A stretch of 64,000 nucleotides of DNA from the NCBI RefSeq assembly GCF_041956535.1, contig NW_027192212.1:65153-129152 (forward strand), in the 5' to 3' direction. The position numbers and the translations under genes are program-made. Origin of the DNA: Calcarisporiella thermophila CBS 279.70. Taxonomy: Eukaryota > Calcarisporiellomycota. Shown piece by piece: positions 12,588-23,347 of the stretch. A model generated the notes under the pieces. That model saw only the letters and a list, made by a program, of their open reading frames with translations. It was not told the DNA's origin and made no database searches. Every line of letters begins with the position of its first letter. Within the stretch, counting starts at the first letter, position 1.

Positions 12588-14324
12588 TGCGAACATTATT
12601 AGAGCAATCGCAAGTCCCCAAAGAATTATGGACCGAAGCTGTGCGAACAGCTACACTGGTGAAAAATATGTGGCCGTCAAAGCCAATCAATGGGAAATCG
12701 CCATATCAACTATGGTACAACAAGAATCCGGATATGGCGCAATTGCGTACCTTTGGTTGTCGAGCGTATGCGCATATTCCGAAGACCCAACGATCCAAGT
12801 TGGATCGCCGTGCGGAAGCTGGAGTCATGGTGGGATACAGTTATCAGTCTAAGGCTTGGCGGATATTTATACCCGAGTCAAGACGTATAATAGAATCGCG
12901 AGATGTACGATTTATTGAGAATGGGTTCCCATATCAATCCCAGCAGAATAAACCTCAACCCGATCTGGTGACATTATCTCTGAGCTGTGAGAGCTCTAAG
13001 GATGTATCGGGGATAGAGGGGGACGAACAAACCAAAACCGCCCGAAGCCGAAGATAAGGGGAAAACGAGTCAACAGGAAGAATCAGCTGAGAATAACTTG
13101 CAACTGCGACGATCCACGCGACAACGCAAGACGCCCCAGAACTTGGGACAATTTACAACTGATGCTTCCGATGAATCTCGTACAATACGAGAAGCACTGC
13201 AACGCAGTGATGCCGACCAGTGGCGCAAGGCAGCAGAGCATGAATTACAGTCACTCCGCGAACATGATGCGTGGGATCTGGTGCCGCTTCCACCTGGCAA
13301 GAAAGCAATTGGATCACGATGGGAGCTGAAAATAAAACGCAATGTGGATGGTACTGTCGAGCGTTATCGTGCACGGTTTGTTGCGCAGGCTTCTCTCAAG
13401 AAGCAGATATCGACTACCACAGCACCTATGCTTCAGTCGCTCAATATAGTTCTGTGCATATCATACTAGCAGTAGCGGCCGCGAATAGTTGGCCAATTCA
13501 TCAAGTCGACGTTTCCACTGCGTATTTAAACGGAACTGTAAAGGAAGAACTATACATACGTCAACCACCCGAATTTGAACAAGGAGATCTCGTATGTCGA
13601 CTGAAACGAAGCTTATACGGATTGAAGCAAGCGGCGCACGAATGGCAACGAGAAATAAAACAACGACTGATTTCGATTGGGCTAAACCCGACGAGGGCCG
13701 ACGAGGGCATTTATGTATTAAAAGAGGGACATGATGTCGTGATTGTTACGCTCTATGTAGATGACCTTATCATTACAGCAAACACGGAGAAACTTATTGC
13801 ATGGTTCAAGGGCGAGCTCGAGAAGGCATACAAAATTCGCGATCTGGGTGAAGTTTCGTTATATTTGGGATTAAATGTGACTTACGATAGCAAAGAGAAA
13901 TTGCTCCAAATCTCCCAAAGCCATTTCGCACAAGAGATCCTCGAGCGCTACCGTATGAACTTGGCCAAACCTGCGACAACACCCATGGAACTTAACCAGC
14001 AAATCACACCCGCAACGGATGACGATATCATTAATAATGTTCCCTACAGATCTGCGATCGGCGCCGTGCAATACCTGGCTAACATGACAAGGCCTGATTT
14101 ATCATATGCGGCAAACCGACTTTCGAGTTTCAACGAGAAACATAACAATGAACGTTGGCTTATGGTGAAGAGAATATTGCGGTACATTAAGGGGACAAAA
14201 GACCTCAAGCTAACATTCCAGGGAGATTCACTGCGTCTTGTGGGCTATGCGGATGCAGATTTTGCAAGCGACAAATACAATAGACGTTCAACGTCAGGGT
14301 ATGTTTTTAAGCTTGCAGGTGATG

Positions 14325-15125
14325 NNNNNNNNNNNNNNNNNNNNNNNNNNNNNNNNNNNNNNNNNNNNNNNNNNNNNNNNNNNNNNNNNNNNNNNNNNNN
14401 NNNNNNNNNNNNNNNNNNNNNNNNNNNNNNNNNNNNNNNNNNNNNNNNNNNNNNNNNNNNNNNNNNNNNNNNNNNNNNNNNNNNNNNNNNNNNNNNNNNN
14501 NNNNNNNNNNNNNNNNNNNNNNNNNNNNNNNNNNNNNNNNNNNNNNNNNNNNNNNNNNNNNNNNNNNNNNNNNNNNNNNNNNNNNNNNNNNNNNNNNNNN
14601 NNNNNNNNNNNNNNNNNNNNNNNNNNNNNNNNNNNNNNNNNNNNNNNNNNNNNNNNNNNNNNNNNNNNNNNNNNNNNNNNNNNNNNNNNNNNNNNNNNNN
14701 NNNNNNNNNNNNNNNNNNNNNNNNNNNNNNNNNNNNNNNNNNNNNNNNNNNNNNNNNNNNNNNNNNNNNNNNNNNNNNNNNNNNNNNNNNNNNNNNNNNN
14801 NNNNNNNNNNNNNNNNNNNNNNNNNNNNNNNNNNNNNNNNNNNNNNNNNNNNNNNNNNNNNNNNNNNNNNNNNNNNNNNNNNNNNNNNNNNNNNNNNNNN
14901 NNNNNNNNNNNNNNNNNNNNNNNNNNNNNNNNNNNNNNNNNNNNNNNNNNNNNNNNNNNNNNNNNNNNNNNNNNNNNNNNNNNNNNNNNNNNNNNNNNNN
15001 NNNNNNNNNNNNNNNNNNNNNNNNNNNNNNNNNNNNNNNNNNNNNNNNNNNNNNNNNNNNNNNNNNNNNNNNNNNNNNNNNNNNNNNNNNNNNNNNNNNN
15101 NNNNNNNNNNNNNNNNNNNNNNNNN
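14325..15125. other. Assembly gap (801 N)
   Basis: A run of 801 N lies between copia RNase H and the last bases of the 3' LTR. Long open frames across it are artefacts of the N run. Confidence 0.99.
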
Positions 15126-15155
15126 GATCATGCCTGGTCATTCTCCAACAATTAT

Positions 15156-15595
15156 GTTGCGCATTCTTCAAAAAGTTGTGACATTTCCTGAGATCAATCA
15201 AAAGTCTTGGATATTATCTGGGTAACCCTGGCAATGTAATTCTTTACTATGTGTATTTTAATCGAGTTTCTACTGTGATAAAAAATTTACCTCATTTCAA
15301 AAAGTAAAATGAACTATGATGAGAATGATGGTTAAGAAAAGTCAACTAACCACTTGAAAACTTTGTGAACCTATCAAGATAACAAGCCTTAGGTTCAAAT
15401 TAACCGGCTTTTATTTCATATTCTCATAATAACCAACTAACCTAATGAATTCCCCGTTAATGGTCCTTACAGATAAACCTGCCCTCGTACGGAGTTCAAA
15501 GTATAACTTATAGGTGCTTTCATATTAATTTCATTCACATCGGAGAGAAAAGTCTTATCGTAATTATTTAGGTTACAGATCTCGTACACAAAAAT
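15156..15595. other. AT-rich spacer, promoter side of the GH18 gene
   Basis: 440 bases between the copia element and the GH18 start. No gene seen. A partial B-box-like GGTTCAAAT near 15392 lacks the rest of a tRNA. Confidence 0.5.
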
Positions 15596-16642
15596 ATGGC
15601 GTATATTAAGAGATTTGCTTCATCTTTGAGAGGACTCGTTCATAATCAAAATAGCTCCACAAATGATCCTTCTCGAATGATTTCTCCGGCTTCATTTCCA
15701 AATCGTTCAACGTCAAATGAACGAATCAGAATACATGCTTGGGTATATTACGGTGCTCCTGCTCTTACCGCTTCCGCAGATTACAAAGCTAATAAGATCG
15801 ATGTCCTTCGAGTGCAATATTTTAAACTACTTGACGATGGAATTCTCGAAAGAATAGATGAAGATTCAGATGATTTATACGCGACGCAGAATGGCTTTTC
15901 TGAGAGTAACATTCAGGACATAAGTGAGCATTCAGCTGAACAACTGGTTACTGTATCAGGTTCGATAGATAGTATGAGGTCACTCTTCGCTTGTGGCTCA
16001 AAAAAGTATAATGCAATTAATACGCTTGTAAAATTTGTCACAACTTACGAGCTTACGGGTATTGATATCGATTTCGAAACTTTTGGACGCTGGACTTTAG
16101 AGGACTATGATAATTACAAGGCTTTTGTCACTAGTCTGGGTATTAGGCTCAGAAATGCGAAAAAAAAGCTTGCAATATGCGGTCCTATGTGGACGTCAAA
16201 AGAATCCCCGTTGATATGGAATTACCCCGATTTCGTCAAGCTACCTGTTGATTATATAACTCCTATGCTCTATGATTATCAATGTGACTATGGCGGTGGT
16301 TCACCCATCTGCCCTTTGTCATGGCTGAAAGAGTGGACATTAAATATGCTTGAGATATTCCCCGTAGAGCGACTCGTTATAGGACTACCTTCATATGGAT
16401 ACACGGCAACCCTGGACAAATATGACATTCAAAATCTCACATTAGAACAAATTAAAGAAGCTGGTGGGTATAATGGTGGGAAAAGAGATAAAGAATCTGC
16501 TGAGGTCATAAAAATCACAGCTAATGGCCAAGTATTCGTATCTAACGATAAGATTTCGCTTAATACAAAATTACAGCTTGTACAAAGTCTAGGGATCAAA
16601 CAAGTCTCTATATGGCACCTTGGAGGAAATGATTGGTTTTAG
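15596..16642 (+). CDS. GH18 family glycoside hydrolase (chitinase-like)
   Basis: Single-exon frame of 348 residues. GH18 enzymes cleave beta-1,4 N-acetylglucosamine linkages by substrate-assisted catalysis, using the last acidic residue of DxxDxDxE. Here the motif reads TGIDIDFE near residues 155-162. The final D-x-E is kept but the first Asp is Thr. The family strand VDYITPMLYDYQ, the IGLPSYGYTA block and a C-terminal VSIWHLGGND are present, so the barrel looks complete. No clear signal peptide precedes it: the first 45 residues are basic and Ser/Asn-rich. This suggests an intracellular or unconventionally exported protein, or a missed 5' exon. No chitin-binding module is seen. Activity is likely but unproven. 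Confidence 0.85.
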   Translation: MAYIKRFASSLRGLVHNQNSSTNDPSRMISPASFPNRSTSNERIRIHAWVYYGAPALTASADYKANKIDVLRVQYFKLLDDGILERIDEDSDDLYATQNGFSESNIQDISEHSAEQLVTVSGSIDSMRSLFACGSKKYNAINTLVKFVTTYELTGIDIDFETFGRWTLEDYDNYKAFVTSLGIRLRNAKKKLAICGPMWTSKESPLIWNYPDFVKLPVDYITPMLYDYQCDYGGGSPICPLSWLKEWTLNMLEIFPVERLVIGLPSYGYTATLDKYDIQNLTLEQIKEAGGYNGGKRDKESAEVIKITANGQVFVSNDKISLNTKLQLVQSLGIKQVSIWHLGGNDWF

Positions 16643-17079
16643 TTATACATAAATACATAAATACATAATGATATATAAAATTTATATGTTACCAAGATTC
16701 CTCTGGTAGGATAACAACTCAATTTGGATGTAATTGCTTAACTTCATAAAAACATGGGAGATCCATAGGATAATACTTGTGAATCTTTTGAAGATAAAAG
16801 AGTTAGAGACTTTTAACCATATCAAATATTACATTGTTTTCCGTGAAAAAAAAAAAGATATCAATGGCCTATTGATCTCAAGCACTGCAATAAGTATTTT
16901 AGCCATTGTTTTTTATATATAATGCACATTTTAATTTCATTTGACATTTCGGATACCGAAAACTTAGACTGCCATAATAATCCTTGAGTAGATATATTTA
17001 AATTAGAATCAAAGGAAAATACAGACTAAGGTGTGGGTGTGAATAAATTTACAAAATATATTAATATTAAATTAAATGA
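16643..17079. other. Convergent 3' spacer
   Basis: 437 AT-rich bases between the stop codons of the GH18 gene (+) and the tyrosinase gene (-). It probably holds both 3' ends. No gene is supported. Confidence 0.6.
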
Positions 17080-18334
17080 TTAATGGATTTTAATATCTAT
17101 TCTCAATGGCCTGTTCAAAGTAACGTTAAGATTAAACTGATCAATGAACTTGAATAATTTGTTTTCTTGTTCTCTGACTTGTGTAATATTGCCTCCCATC
17201 ATCAAGATCCAAGAATCAGGTTGCCTTTTAAGCTTTGGAATAATAGCGGGCTTTGGGCGTGGTGGTTTCGATTTATTCTGTGTCGCACCTTCGTCATCGA
17301 TAATACTCTGAGAGGTCATAGTGGTTTCAGGATAGTCTTGGTAAACATAACACAGATTGTCGCTAGTTGTAGGCATAACCGAAGCGACTTGAATATTGAA
17401 TGGCTTTAGATAGTCAGATATATACACACGACTCCCATCCTTATTTGTTCCTCCATACTGGTACACATAGAGAGGATCACGTTTTTGCCAGTCTGCCCAG
17501 ATTTTATCGATATATGCGTGATGCATATAGAAAATTGGACTGCAAGAAAGCAAATATTAATTTAGATCAATCTCAAAAATACTACAAGTTGATAATACAC
17601 CTACTCATTAGGGCCTGCCATTGTAGCCATATCACCGCCAACTCCATTATGAATCCCAGCGTGGGGGTTGCCTTCAATTGCCGGATGAAAATCCTGATAC
17701 CTGTTATTGCTATAGACGATATGTTGGATGGTGGTAGGGTCCGCAACATATCCTTTCAAGTTTTCAAGGGAGCGCTGGAGACAGTGCGGAGATGTCTGAT
17801 CGTAGTCCTTATAGGTGACTTGCCAATTGGCAAATGGGCCAGTACTAACACAACTACCACTACCGCCGCACCAGTCGTTTGAGAATACAGGACTTGAAAT
17901 GGGATTAAGATAGTCTTCACTCCAATTCTGTATCGATAATTCGTTATTGTTCGTACTTAAACAATTAATCTAGAATATCTACTTACCCAATATGGTATCA
18001 CAACATTAGGGTTTATACTCTGCAACGCTTTTTCATATTCACGGAGGTAAGCGCGATGCCATGGGAGAAACTGGGGTTGATAATGAGCATATGCCGTAGC
18101 TTCCTGGTGCCATTTAGTCAGTAAATCATAACGACTTGGTCTGACGCCTTGATTAAGTTGTTTCACCGCATTGATGAAATCAATACGCTCTTGTGTTGTG
18201 AATTGACGGATCTCTTTGCGTACAGCAATAGTGGCACAACTACCTTCAGCATAAGGAACGGAGGAGAGTAACGGGATAAATGCAAAGATATAAAAAATAA
18301 AGAGGTTTCGGGAGAAAATAGCTCCGAGCTTCAT
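17080..18334 (-). CDS. Secreted tyrosinase (type-3 copper monooxygenase)
   Basis: Three exons on the minus strand: 17987-18334, 17605-17927 and 17080-17539. The introns are 59 and 65 nt and the product is 376 residues. A signal peptide ends near residue 30. The CuA site uses His 76, 84 and 93 (WHQEATAYAHYQPQFLPWHRAY). The CuB site uses His 205, 209 and 231 in NPHAGIHNGVGG and DPIFYMHHAYIDKIW. The second splice creates the Asp of DPIF, which supports it. Such enzymes oxidise phenols to quinones, for melanin, cell-wall cross-linking or phenol detoxification. The C-terminal extension of about 80 residues is charged and proline-rich. It lies tail-to-tail with the GH18 gene. Confidence 0.93.
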
Positions 18335-20508
18335 TCTATTAGCAGGATGTAGTGAGAGGAATGGGAGAGTGATAAGGTTGTTTTTTTATTGATATATCTT
18401 TGGGATTTATTCCCTGAGCTCTAAAGCGAAATGTTATACATTATATACTCTAGCGTTGATTTGGCAAATGAAACCGGGTGAATTGGCCAGGTACAACTGC
18501 CATTTATTATTATATAGCTAATTTTCGTGGGAAGCCCAGAATTAGGCTAATTAAAACTGAATCGTTACCAGTAAATCGAATTTTGAATTTGGTTCATATG
18601 GAACACCACTGCTAAGGTAACATGGTCTAAGCAAGAGAATTCGCCATAGGAAACCTAACGGGTAAGAAAATCACTATAATTATATTTTTATGTCCGCTGG
18701 CAGCATTCTACGTTAACCTGCCTTTTTGAAATATGAAAACTGATATATTCTAATGATTGCGAGAAACCCAACCAGATTGTGAATCTGCAAATGTGGAGAA
18801 ATCATGGAGGCGTAGCTAACGATATTAATCTTCTATGCTAGTAATAATTTAATTTTAAAATGTTGTATACGGACTATTAAATTGCAAAAAAAAAAATACT
18901 TGTAGTTTAATATCTAGATTTTTTTTATTATTAGAGTCAGTGGATGGTTTCTCTAAGTTAGGTCAATATTCCGTCTCCTGGTGTATTAATAATATATTCT
19001 GATTACAAACATTTAATTACCTGGGAATATCCTAGATATCAATTTATGCATTAAGGCACCATTAATTTTAAAAATTCCCTTTGTTTAGGAAATGCCTCAA
19101 ACTTAACCATTTGCCAAAATAGCTCAAAATAGATATCTTTCCGCTCACAAAATACCTTGGCACGAGGAGTTTACCTGGTTCGAAATGAGTTGCATGATGA
19201 TTCCTGGGTTAATGATATTGGCTTTATTAACGAGAAATATTCGGCTGGCAAAATGATAAAGATTTATATAAATTTTAGAATCATTTTAGAAGATATTATA
19301 ACTTTACAACTTTCTTTTAGATGAAATATTATATATAGCTTGTTTTTATTTCTACGACAATATCCTGGGTTAAATTGGTGAAAAAGAAAGTAACAGTTGA
19401 AATGACCTTGGTGTTATTGAAAATATTAGGCAAAGAGCACCTTAATAAAAGGTCAACGTTAGCCAATTCATTAGTAATGCAAGCCTACGTATCCCAGGTT
19501 TTACACAAAGAAATGTTAGAGCAGGATATCCTAGTGTGATTTGACAACATTGACAATCAACTCCCTGGTTCCCTTTCCGAGGAATCACATTAGAACCGAT
19601 ACCTTTATATAGTCTTATTTTGTTATCCCAGGCTAAAAACGTTTTTATTTTCTATTTACTCTGTAATTATTTTATTTTTTAATAAAACGGCCTCATCATC
19701 ATGAAATAAGGACCACTGATTGAATATCTCATTTATTCTAAGCTGCATAACCAGTGGTGGTGAGTGTCCTTAAGGCTTTTTAGTGGGCTAAGATGAGGGG
19801 ATATTCGAAGTAGATACTGTGCGCGAGTCATACAATAAGATAATGCTGAACATCGATACGGTATTTACTTGAGCATATATTGTCTTAATTGAATTACTTT
19901 AGCTCGCATATATACAATGGCCCTGTACTTGGTCTGCCGTGCAATCTCAGTGGAATTCCGAGACGAGGGCGGCAATGAGGAAAGCTTGAGGATGGAGATA
20001 GTTCCATCTTCAGTATCGACTATGAATGAATAACTAAGAGAGCGTCGCGTGATAAGACAACTGTGGACAATGTAGATACACGAACAATGCGAAGATTGAC
20101 ACGCACGTGTGGATATGAAGAGGTTAGCGCTGGAGATGTCGATATGATATCCGAAGAGAACGCGACAGAGCCTGCGGAAGGACGGTCGGTCGAGGAGGAA
20201 CGTCCTCCAGGTCGCTCGCTGCAGCGAACTGGACGCTAGTATACTACACAATGTGTAAATAGGGATTATTACCCTACCTAATAGCATGCAATGAGATGGC
20301 TCCTTTTTTGTTTAGCTGCCTAACATATTGACGACTATACCACGTGAAGTAAACATCCCATTGCGATATTGACTAATGATAGGCGGGGGTAAACGTGTTT
20401 TCTCAGCGTCACCTTTCTAACATCTACATAATGGCACTTGTGCGACGCGACAAGCAGGGAAAATGTGTAGCTGATGATGTTCGTGTACCATGACGTCTTC
20501 TGAAGAGT
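18335..20508. other. Gene-poor AT-rich DNA with a less AT-rich island
   Basis: No supported gene. From about 19865 to 20300 the base composition is noticeably less AT-rich. Short open frames occur there on both strands (for example a 140-codon minus frame ending at 19865). They show no domain or clean start, and may be decayed coding or transposon sequence. Confidence 0.5.
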
Positions 20509-20904
20509 ATGCCAAACCGTCGTCGTAAGCAAAGTCAACCGATAGTCGCCAAGAGTGTCAGCGCTACACAAGCAATTGCTTCAGCGCAAGTGGGTGTACA
20601 AATGCCGCACACTCATGTGTCACAGTCATACACAATCAAGGTGCCATTCAACTATTGTAGAAGCGTTGTTGCGATTGGTTATAAAATCATCAGCTTTGCT
20701 AGACAAATGAAGCTCATGCTGAGACGCAGCTTTGTATTACAGCCAAGTCCGATGAAAGAGGTGTCCGTGGACGTTTCACGGCGACATGGTAAAATTCATT
20801 TTTTCTATGAATTCTTACTGTGGCAATCCGAGCGACCATTGAGATTTTCTGGAATATTGGAAGCTTTGCCGCAGCATCGGCGGTTGTACCGTATCATTCA
20901 CTAA
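20509..20904 (+). CDS. Hypothetical basic protein, doubtful
   Basis: ATG-initiated frame of 131 residues, very basic at the N-terminus (MPNRRRKQ) and rich in Arg/His overall. I recognise no domain, signal peptide or membrane segment. It falls in the less AT-rich island that starts near 19.86 kb. The opposite strand is also open over part of it, so this may be a chance frame or the relic of a mobile element. It is listed because its length and composition stand out in a region otherwise full of stops. Confidence 0.25.
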   Translation: MPNRRRKQSQPIVAKSVSATQAIASAQVGVQMPHTHVSQSYTIKVPFNYCRSVVAIGYKIISFARQMKLMLRRSFVLQPSPMKEVSVDVSRRHGKIHFFYEFLLWQSERPLRFSGILEALPQHRRLYRIIH

Positions 20905-21025
20905 ATGGGTTTGCACTCAGCTGACATTCTGAGAGAAGTATAAATGGGCTTGAAAATTCCCTGGTAAGTCGAAAATCATCAGTAAAGTTAATTTCTGCAC
21001 TAATCAACACCTTTCTGACATTAAT

Positions 21026-21451
21026 ATGACGGCCGACTTCGATTCTACTCCAAAAATCGTTTTTGGCATATTTGGAGCTTTCTTCGGTATTATACTCCTT
21101 TCGATACTTGTCAGCTCTTGTCGATCAAAATCTCAGATCGTGACTAAGCCACACGCTCCAGTAATAGTACGAGTGGGTTCTGTATACCATATTACTATCC
21201 CTGAGTCCGCACATACCTCTCACGACTCGCATCACAATACCGTTTGGTGTACCAGTCCTACGCCCGCGGCAGATTGCTATGGCACATCGATACATGATCA
21301 CTACACCCCATCCAATGATACATGTGTGTCGATTTCCTATGATACATCGACAACCACTTACTGCGATAACTCTACGCCATCGTCCAACGATACGCCATCT
21401 CCATCTTCCAGTGATACGTCGCCTCCTTCGTCCAGTGACACTTCGTACTAA
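21026..21451 (+). CDS. Single-pass membrane protein with Ser/Thr/Pro-rich tail
   Basis: Frame of 141 residues starting MTADFDSTPK. A hydrophobic segment, roughly residues 10-30 (IVFGIFGAFFGIILLSILVS), is followed by a Cys-Arg-Ser-Lys stop-transfer sequence. The tail is of low complexity, rich in Ser, Thr, Pro, His and Asp, ending in repeats of the type SSSDT(S)PP. The short N-terminus and positive residues after the segment fit an outside-N, inside-C type III topology, although the tail composition resembles a wall or surface stalk. No family is recognised. The repeats may be unstable in length. Confidence 0.5.
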   Translation: MTADFDSTPKIVFGIFGAFFGIILLSILVSSCRSKSQIVTKPHAPVIVRVGSVYHITIPESAHTSHDSHHNTVWCTSPTPAADCYGTSIHDHYTPSNDTCVSISYDTSTTTYCDNSTPSSNDTPSPSSSDTSPPSSSDTSY

Positions 21452-22536
21452 GTTTCGAATGATTAGCATGCCGCTTCCAAGCTCCCTTAGACATGAACTA
21501 GATTGCCGTAGTCATTCCATACCCAAATTTGAAGTTTTCTTGTGTAATTATGTTGTAGATAAACGCGATAGTTGTATTGCGATACTTTTTCCTTGCTTGG
21601 ATGTAGTATGGAATGTTTCCTGATTCTAATTTGTGAATATCTGTTGTGTATAACAATAATGCTAAATTTCATAAAGTGTCCATACTCCACTCTCTTCCAT
21701 TTCAATTGGGAACGAATTCACATCATTATTGAGCTCTTCTAATTCAATTCGATATTCCTATGATCTATCCGACTGATATGATCCTATGTAGCAATAATAA
21801 ATTATATTACAGCATTTTCCAAACACATTATACTTTCCAACCTAGTAAAATATTCACTTTTACAATGAAGCAATATGCTATGGCATAAAGGGAAAGGCAA
21901 CTAGGCAGGCGATGTCATGACGTTAATTTCGTCAAGATGTTACTAACCAAAAATTAACCAACGATAGTGATACTAAATTAATTTGTATAGCATTATTGTA
22001 AGGTTTGATTTTTTTTTACATTTACAGTTTGATTTCAGGTCCTTACTTTTCTTTTTGTATGTTATTTTTATTATATTATTATAGGTAAGGATCAGATATA
22101 AATCATTTTTCTTTAGCAAATATTTACTAATAAACATTCCTATTTTTTTTGTTATTTTTATTATTATTTCTATTACATAATTAAAAGTGTCAAAAAGTAG
22201 AAATTTCCTTTGTAACAGACTGAGCACAAAGCCTGGCAATTCAGCCGTGGGAAAGAGCGGAAAAGAACTAGGGAAATTTCCCATAATTGGAATGCACTAA
22301 TAATACAATCCTAGCATGCGTGATTAACAGTAAAATAAAGTCAAGTTGTTCAAAAGACAGGCTTGGGAAGATTAAACCTCAAATAGATTAACATGTTACA
22401 TGTGCAAAATCTCCCAAATTCATTGGATTCTAGCATCGTTCTGCACGGGAAATGTGTACTAGGCGACGGTTTACAATTCACTAAGTTTTCCGTTATTCAC
22501 GGATAGATTAAATATCTATTCTTGTTTTTCTGGGTC
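21452..22536. other. AT-rich intergenic DNA
   Basis: About 1.1 kb with T- and A-rich runs around 22005-22190. No supported gene. It ends at the target duplication of the solo LTR. Confidence 0.6.
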
Positions 22537-22818
22537 ATTAATGTTGTATTTTTAATAAGATTATATTGACAAAAGGAAAGAAGACAGATAGAAGGGATAA
22601 TACAAATAACACACACCAAGGAACTCAAGATAGAAAGCACATACTATATATATATATCTGATTGGTTAGGGTAGGAGATAAAAAGGGATAAAGATGGTGA
22701 GACGCATGCTCGTACATGTAAGGCGCGTGCTTGTACAAGTGTGCTTTTAACTGACATAGCACAAATATTATCTGGAATATATCAGACTACCAGTCACGCC
22801 TGGTCGTCCTCCAATTAA
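22537..22818 (+). mobile_element. Solo copia LTR with perfect 5-bp target duplication
   Basis: The segment 22542-22813 (272 bp) starts TGTTG and ends CCTCCA. It is flanked by ATTAA on both sides (22537-22541 and 22814-22818). Its first 130 bases align (about 80% by eye) with the 5' LTR of the copia element at 12426. Its end (GCCTGGTCGTCCTCCA) matches that element's 3' end (GCCTGGTCATTCTCCAACA). No coding sequence adjoins it. It is therefore a solo LTR left by LTR-LTR recombination, and it supplies the internal LTR sequence that is hidden by the gaps in the larger copy. Confidence 0.9.
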
Positions 22819-23032
22819 TCCAATTGTATCTATTGTGTAATTGTTTCTTTAATAATTATTCTGATAGGTTTACACAACGTCCTTCATTTCAAATGGTAGA
22901 ACCGTCCTTCGTCATTAATGCATCATCGACCCGTGCTTTCGAATATTTAAAGGTCGTTCTTTCTGCATTTGTCGTCCCATACTTGTCCTTTATTCGCTTC
23001 GTGAATTCTTACTTCATCAATTGCTTGAAACA

Positions 23033-23347
23033 ATGAAGGTTCTAATTCTTCTCGCTAGCGCCATTGCCGGCGCCATGGCCTCAACCCTTGAAATTTACAA
23101 CAAGCCGAATTTCCAGGGTGGTTTACGCTTCACCCTACGATCGTGCAAGTGCGAAACGATTGACTCTGGCTACGTCGGCTCTTGGCGCGTGGGTGCCGGC
23201 GGACGAGGAGAGCGCTTCTGCTTCTGGAAAACGAATGACTGCCAGGCCCACGGTTTGCCTAAATGGTGCGCAACCCTTCCAGCTGGACGCGAAGACAAAA
23301 ACCCTGGAGACAAGCACTGGAAATCCGTGTCCAAGGGTGGTTGCTAA
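23033..23347 (+). CDS. Secreted beta/gamma-crystallin-like cysteine-rich protein
   Basis: Frame of 104 residues from the ATG at 23033. A signal peptide (MKVLILLASAIAGAMA) is followed by an 88-residue mature protein with six cysteines. The start of the mature protein, LEIYNKPNFQGGLRFTL, has the Tyr..Phe-x-Gly pattern of a crystallin Greek-key strand pair. GSWRVG and the Trp/Gly spacing further on also suit such a fold. This assignment is by motif only. The coding sequence is much less AT-rich than its surroundings, which suggests selection for expression. It starts 219 bases after the solo LTR. Its role is unknown; candidates are an extracellular structural, calcium-binding or antimicrobial protein. 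Confidence 0.7.
   Translation: MKVLILLASAIAGAMASTLEIYNKPNFQGGLRFTLRSCKCETIDSGYVGSWRVGAGGRGERFCFWKTNDCQAHGLPKWCATLPAGREDKNPGDKHWKSVSKGGC

Larger units (their letters stand above)
12421..15155 (+). mobile_element. Ty1/copia retrotransposon with target-site duplication, two gaps
   Basis: The element runs from TGTTGG at 12426 to CCAACA at 15150. It is flanked by the 5-bp duplication ATTAT at 12421-12425 and 15151-15155. The 5' LTR starts at 12426 and runs into a 20-N gap (12568-12587). Internal coding follows: the integrase end (LRTFGCRAYAHIPKTQ type) from 12588, a linker, reverse transcriptase with YVDDL at 13754-13768, and the start of RNase H (VGYADADFASDKYNRRS) up to the second gap (14325-15125). 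Frames break near 13055 and near 13395, where one base appears missing before the TSQEADIDY-type motif. The 3' LTR is nearly all inside the gap. Gag, protease and the front of integrase are missing from the assembly, so the true length is unknown. Confidence 0.9.

Noticed and set aside
13271-15201. Very long open frames spanning 14325-15125 on both strands
   Set aside because: They consist mostly of N and are artefacts of the gap. Only the plus-strand copia part before 14325 is real.
15370-15420. B-box-like GGTTCAAAT as a possible tRNA gene
   Set aside because: No A box, acceptor stem or anticodon arm can be folded around it.
21125-21469. Minus-strand Arg/Trp-rich frame
   Set aside because: It is antisense to the Ser/Thr/Pro-rich tail of the plus-strand membrane protein, and its composition follows from that.
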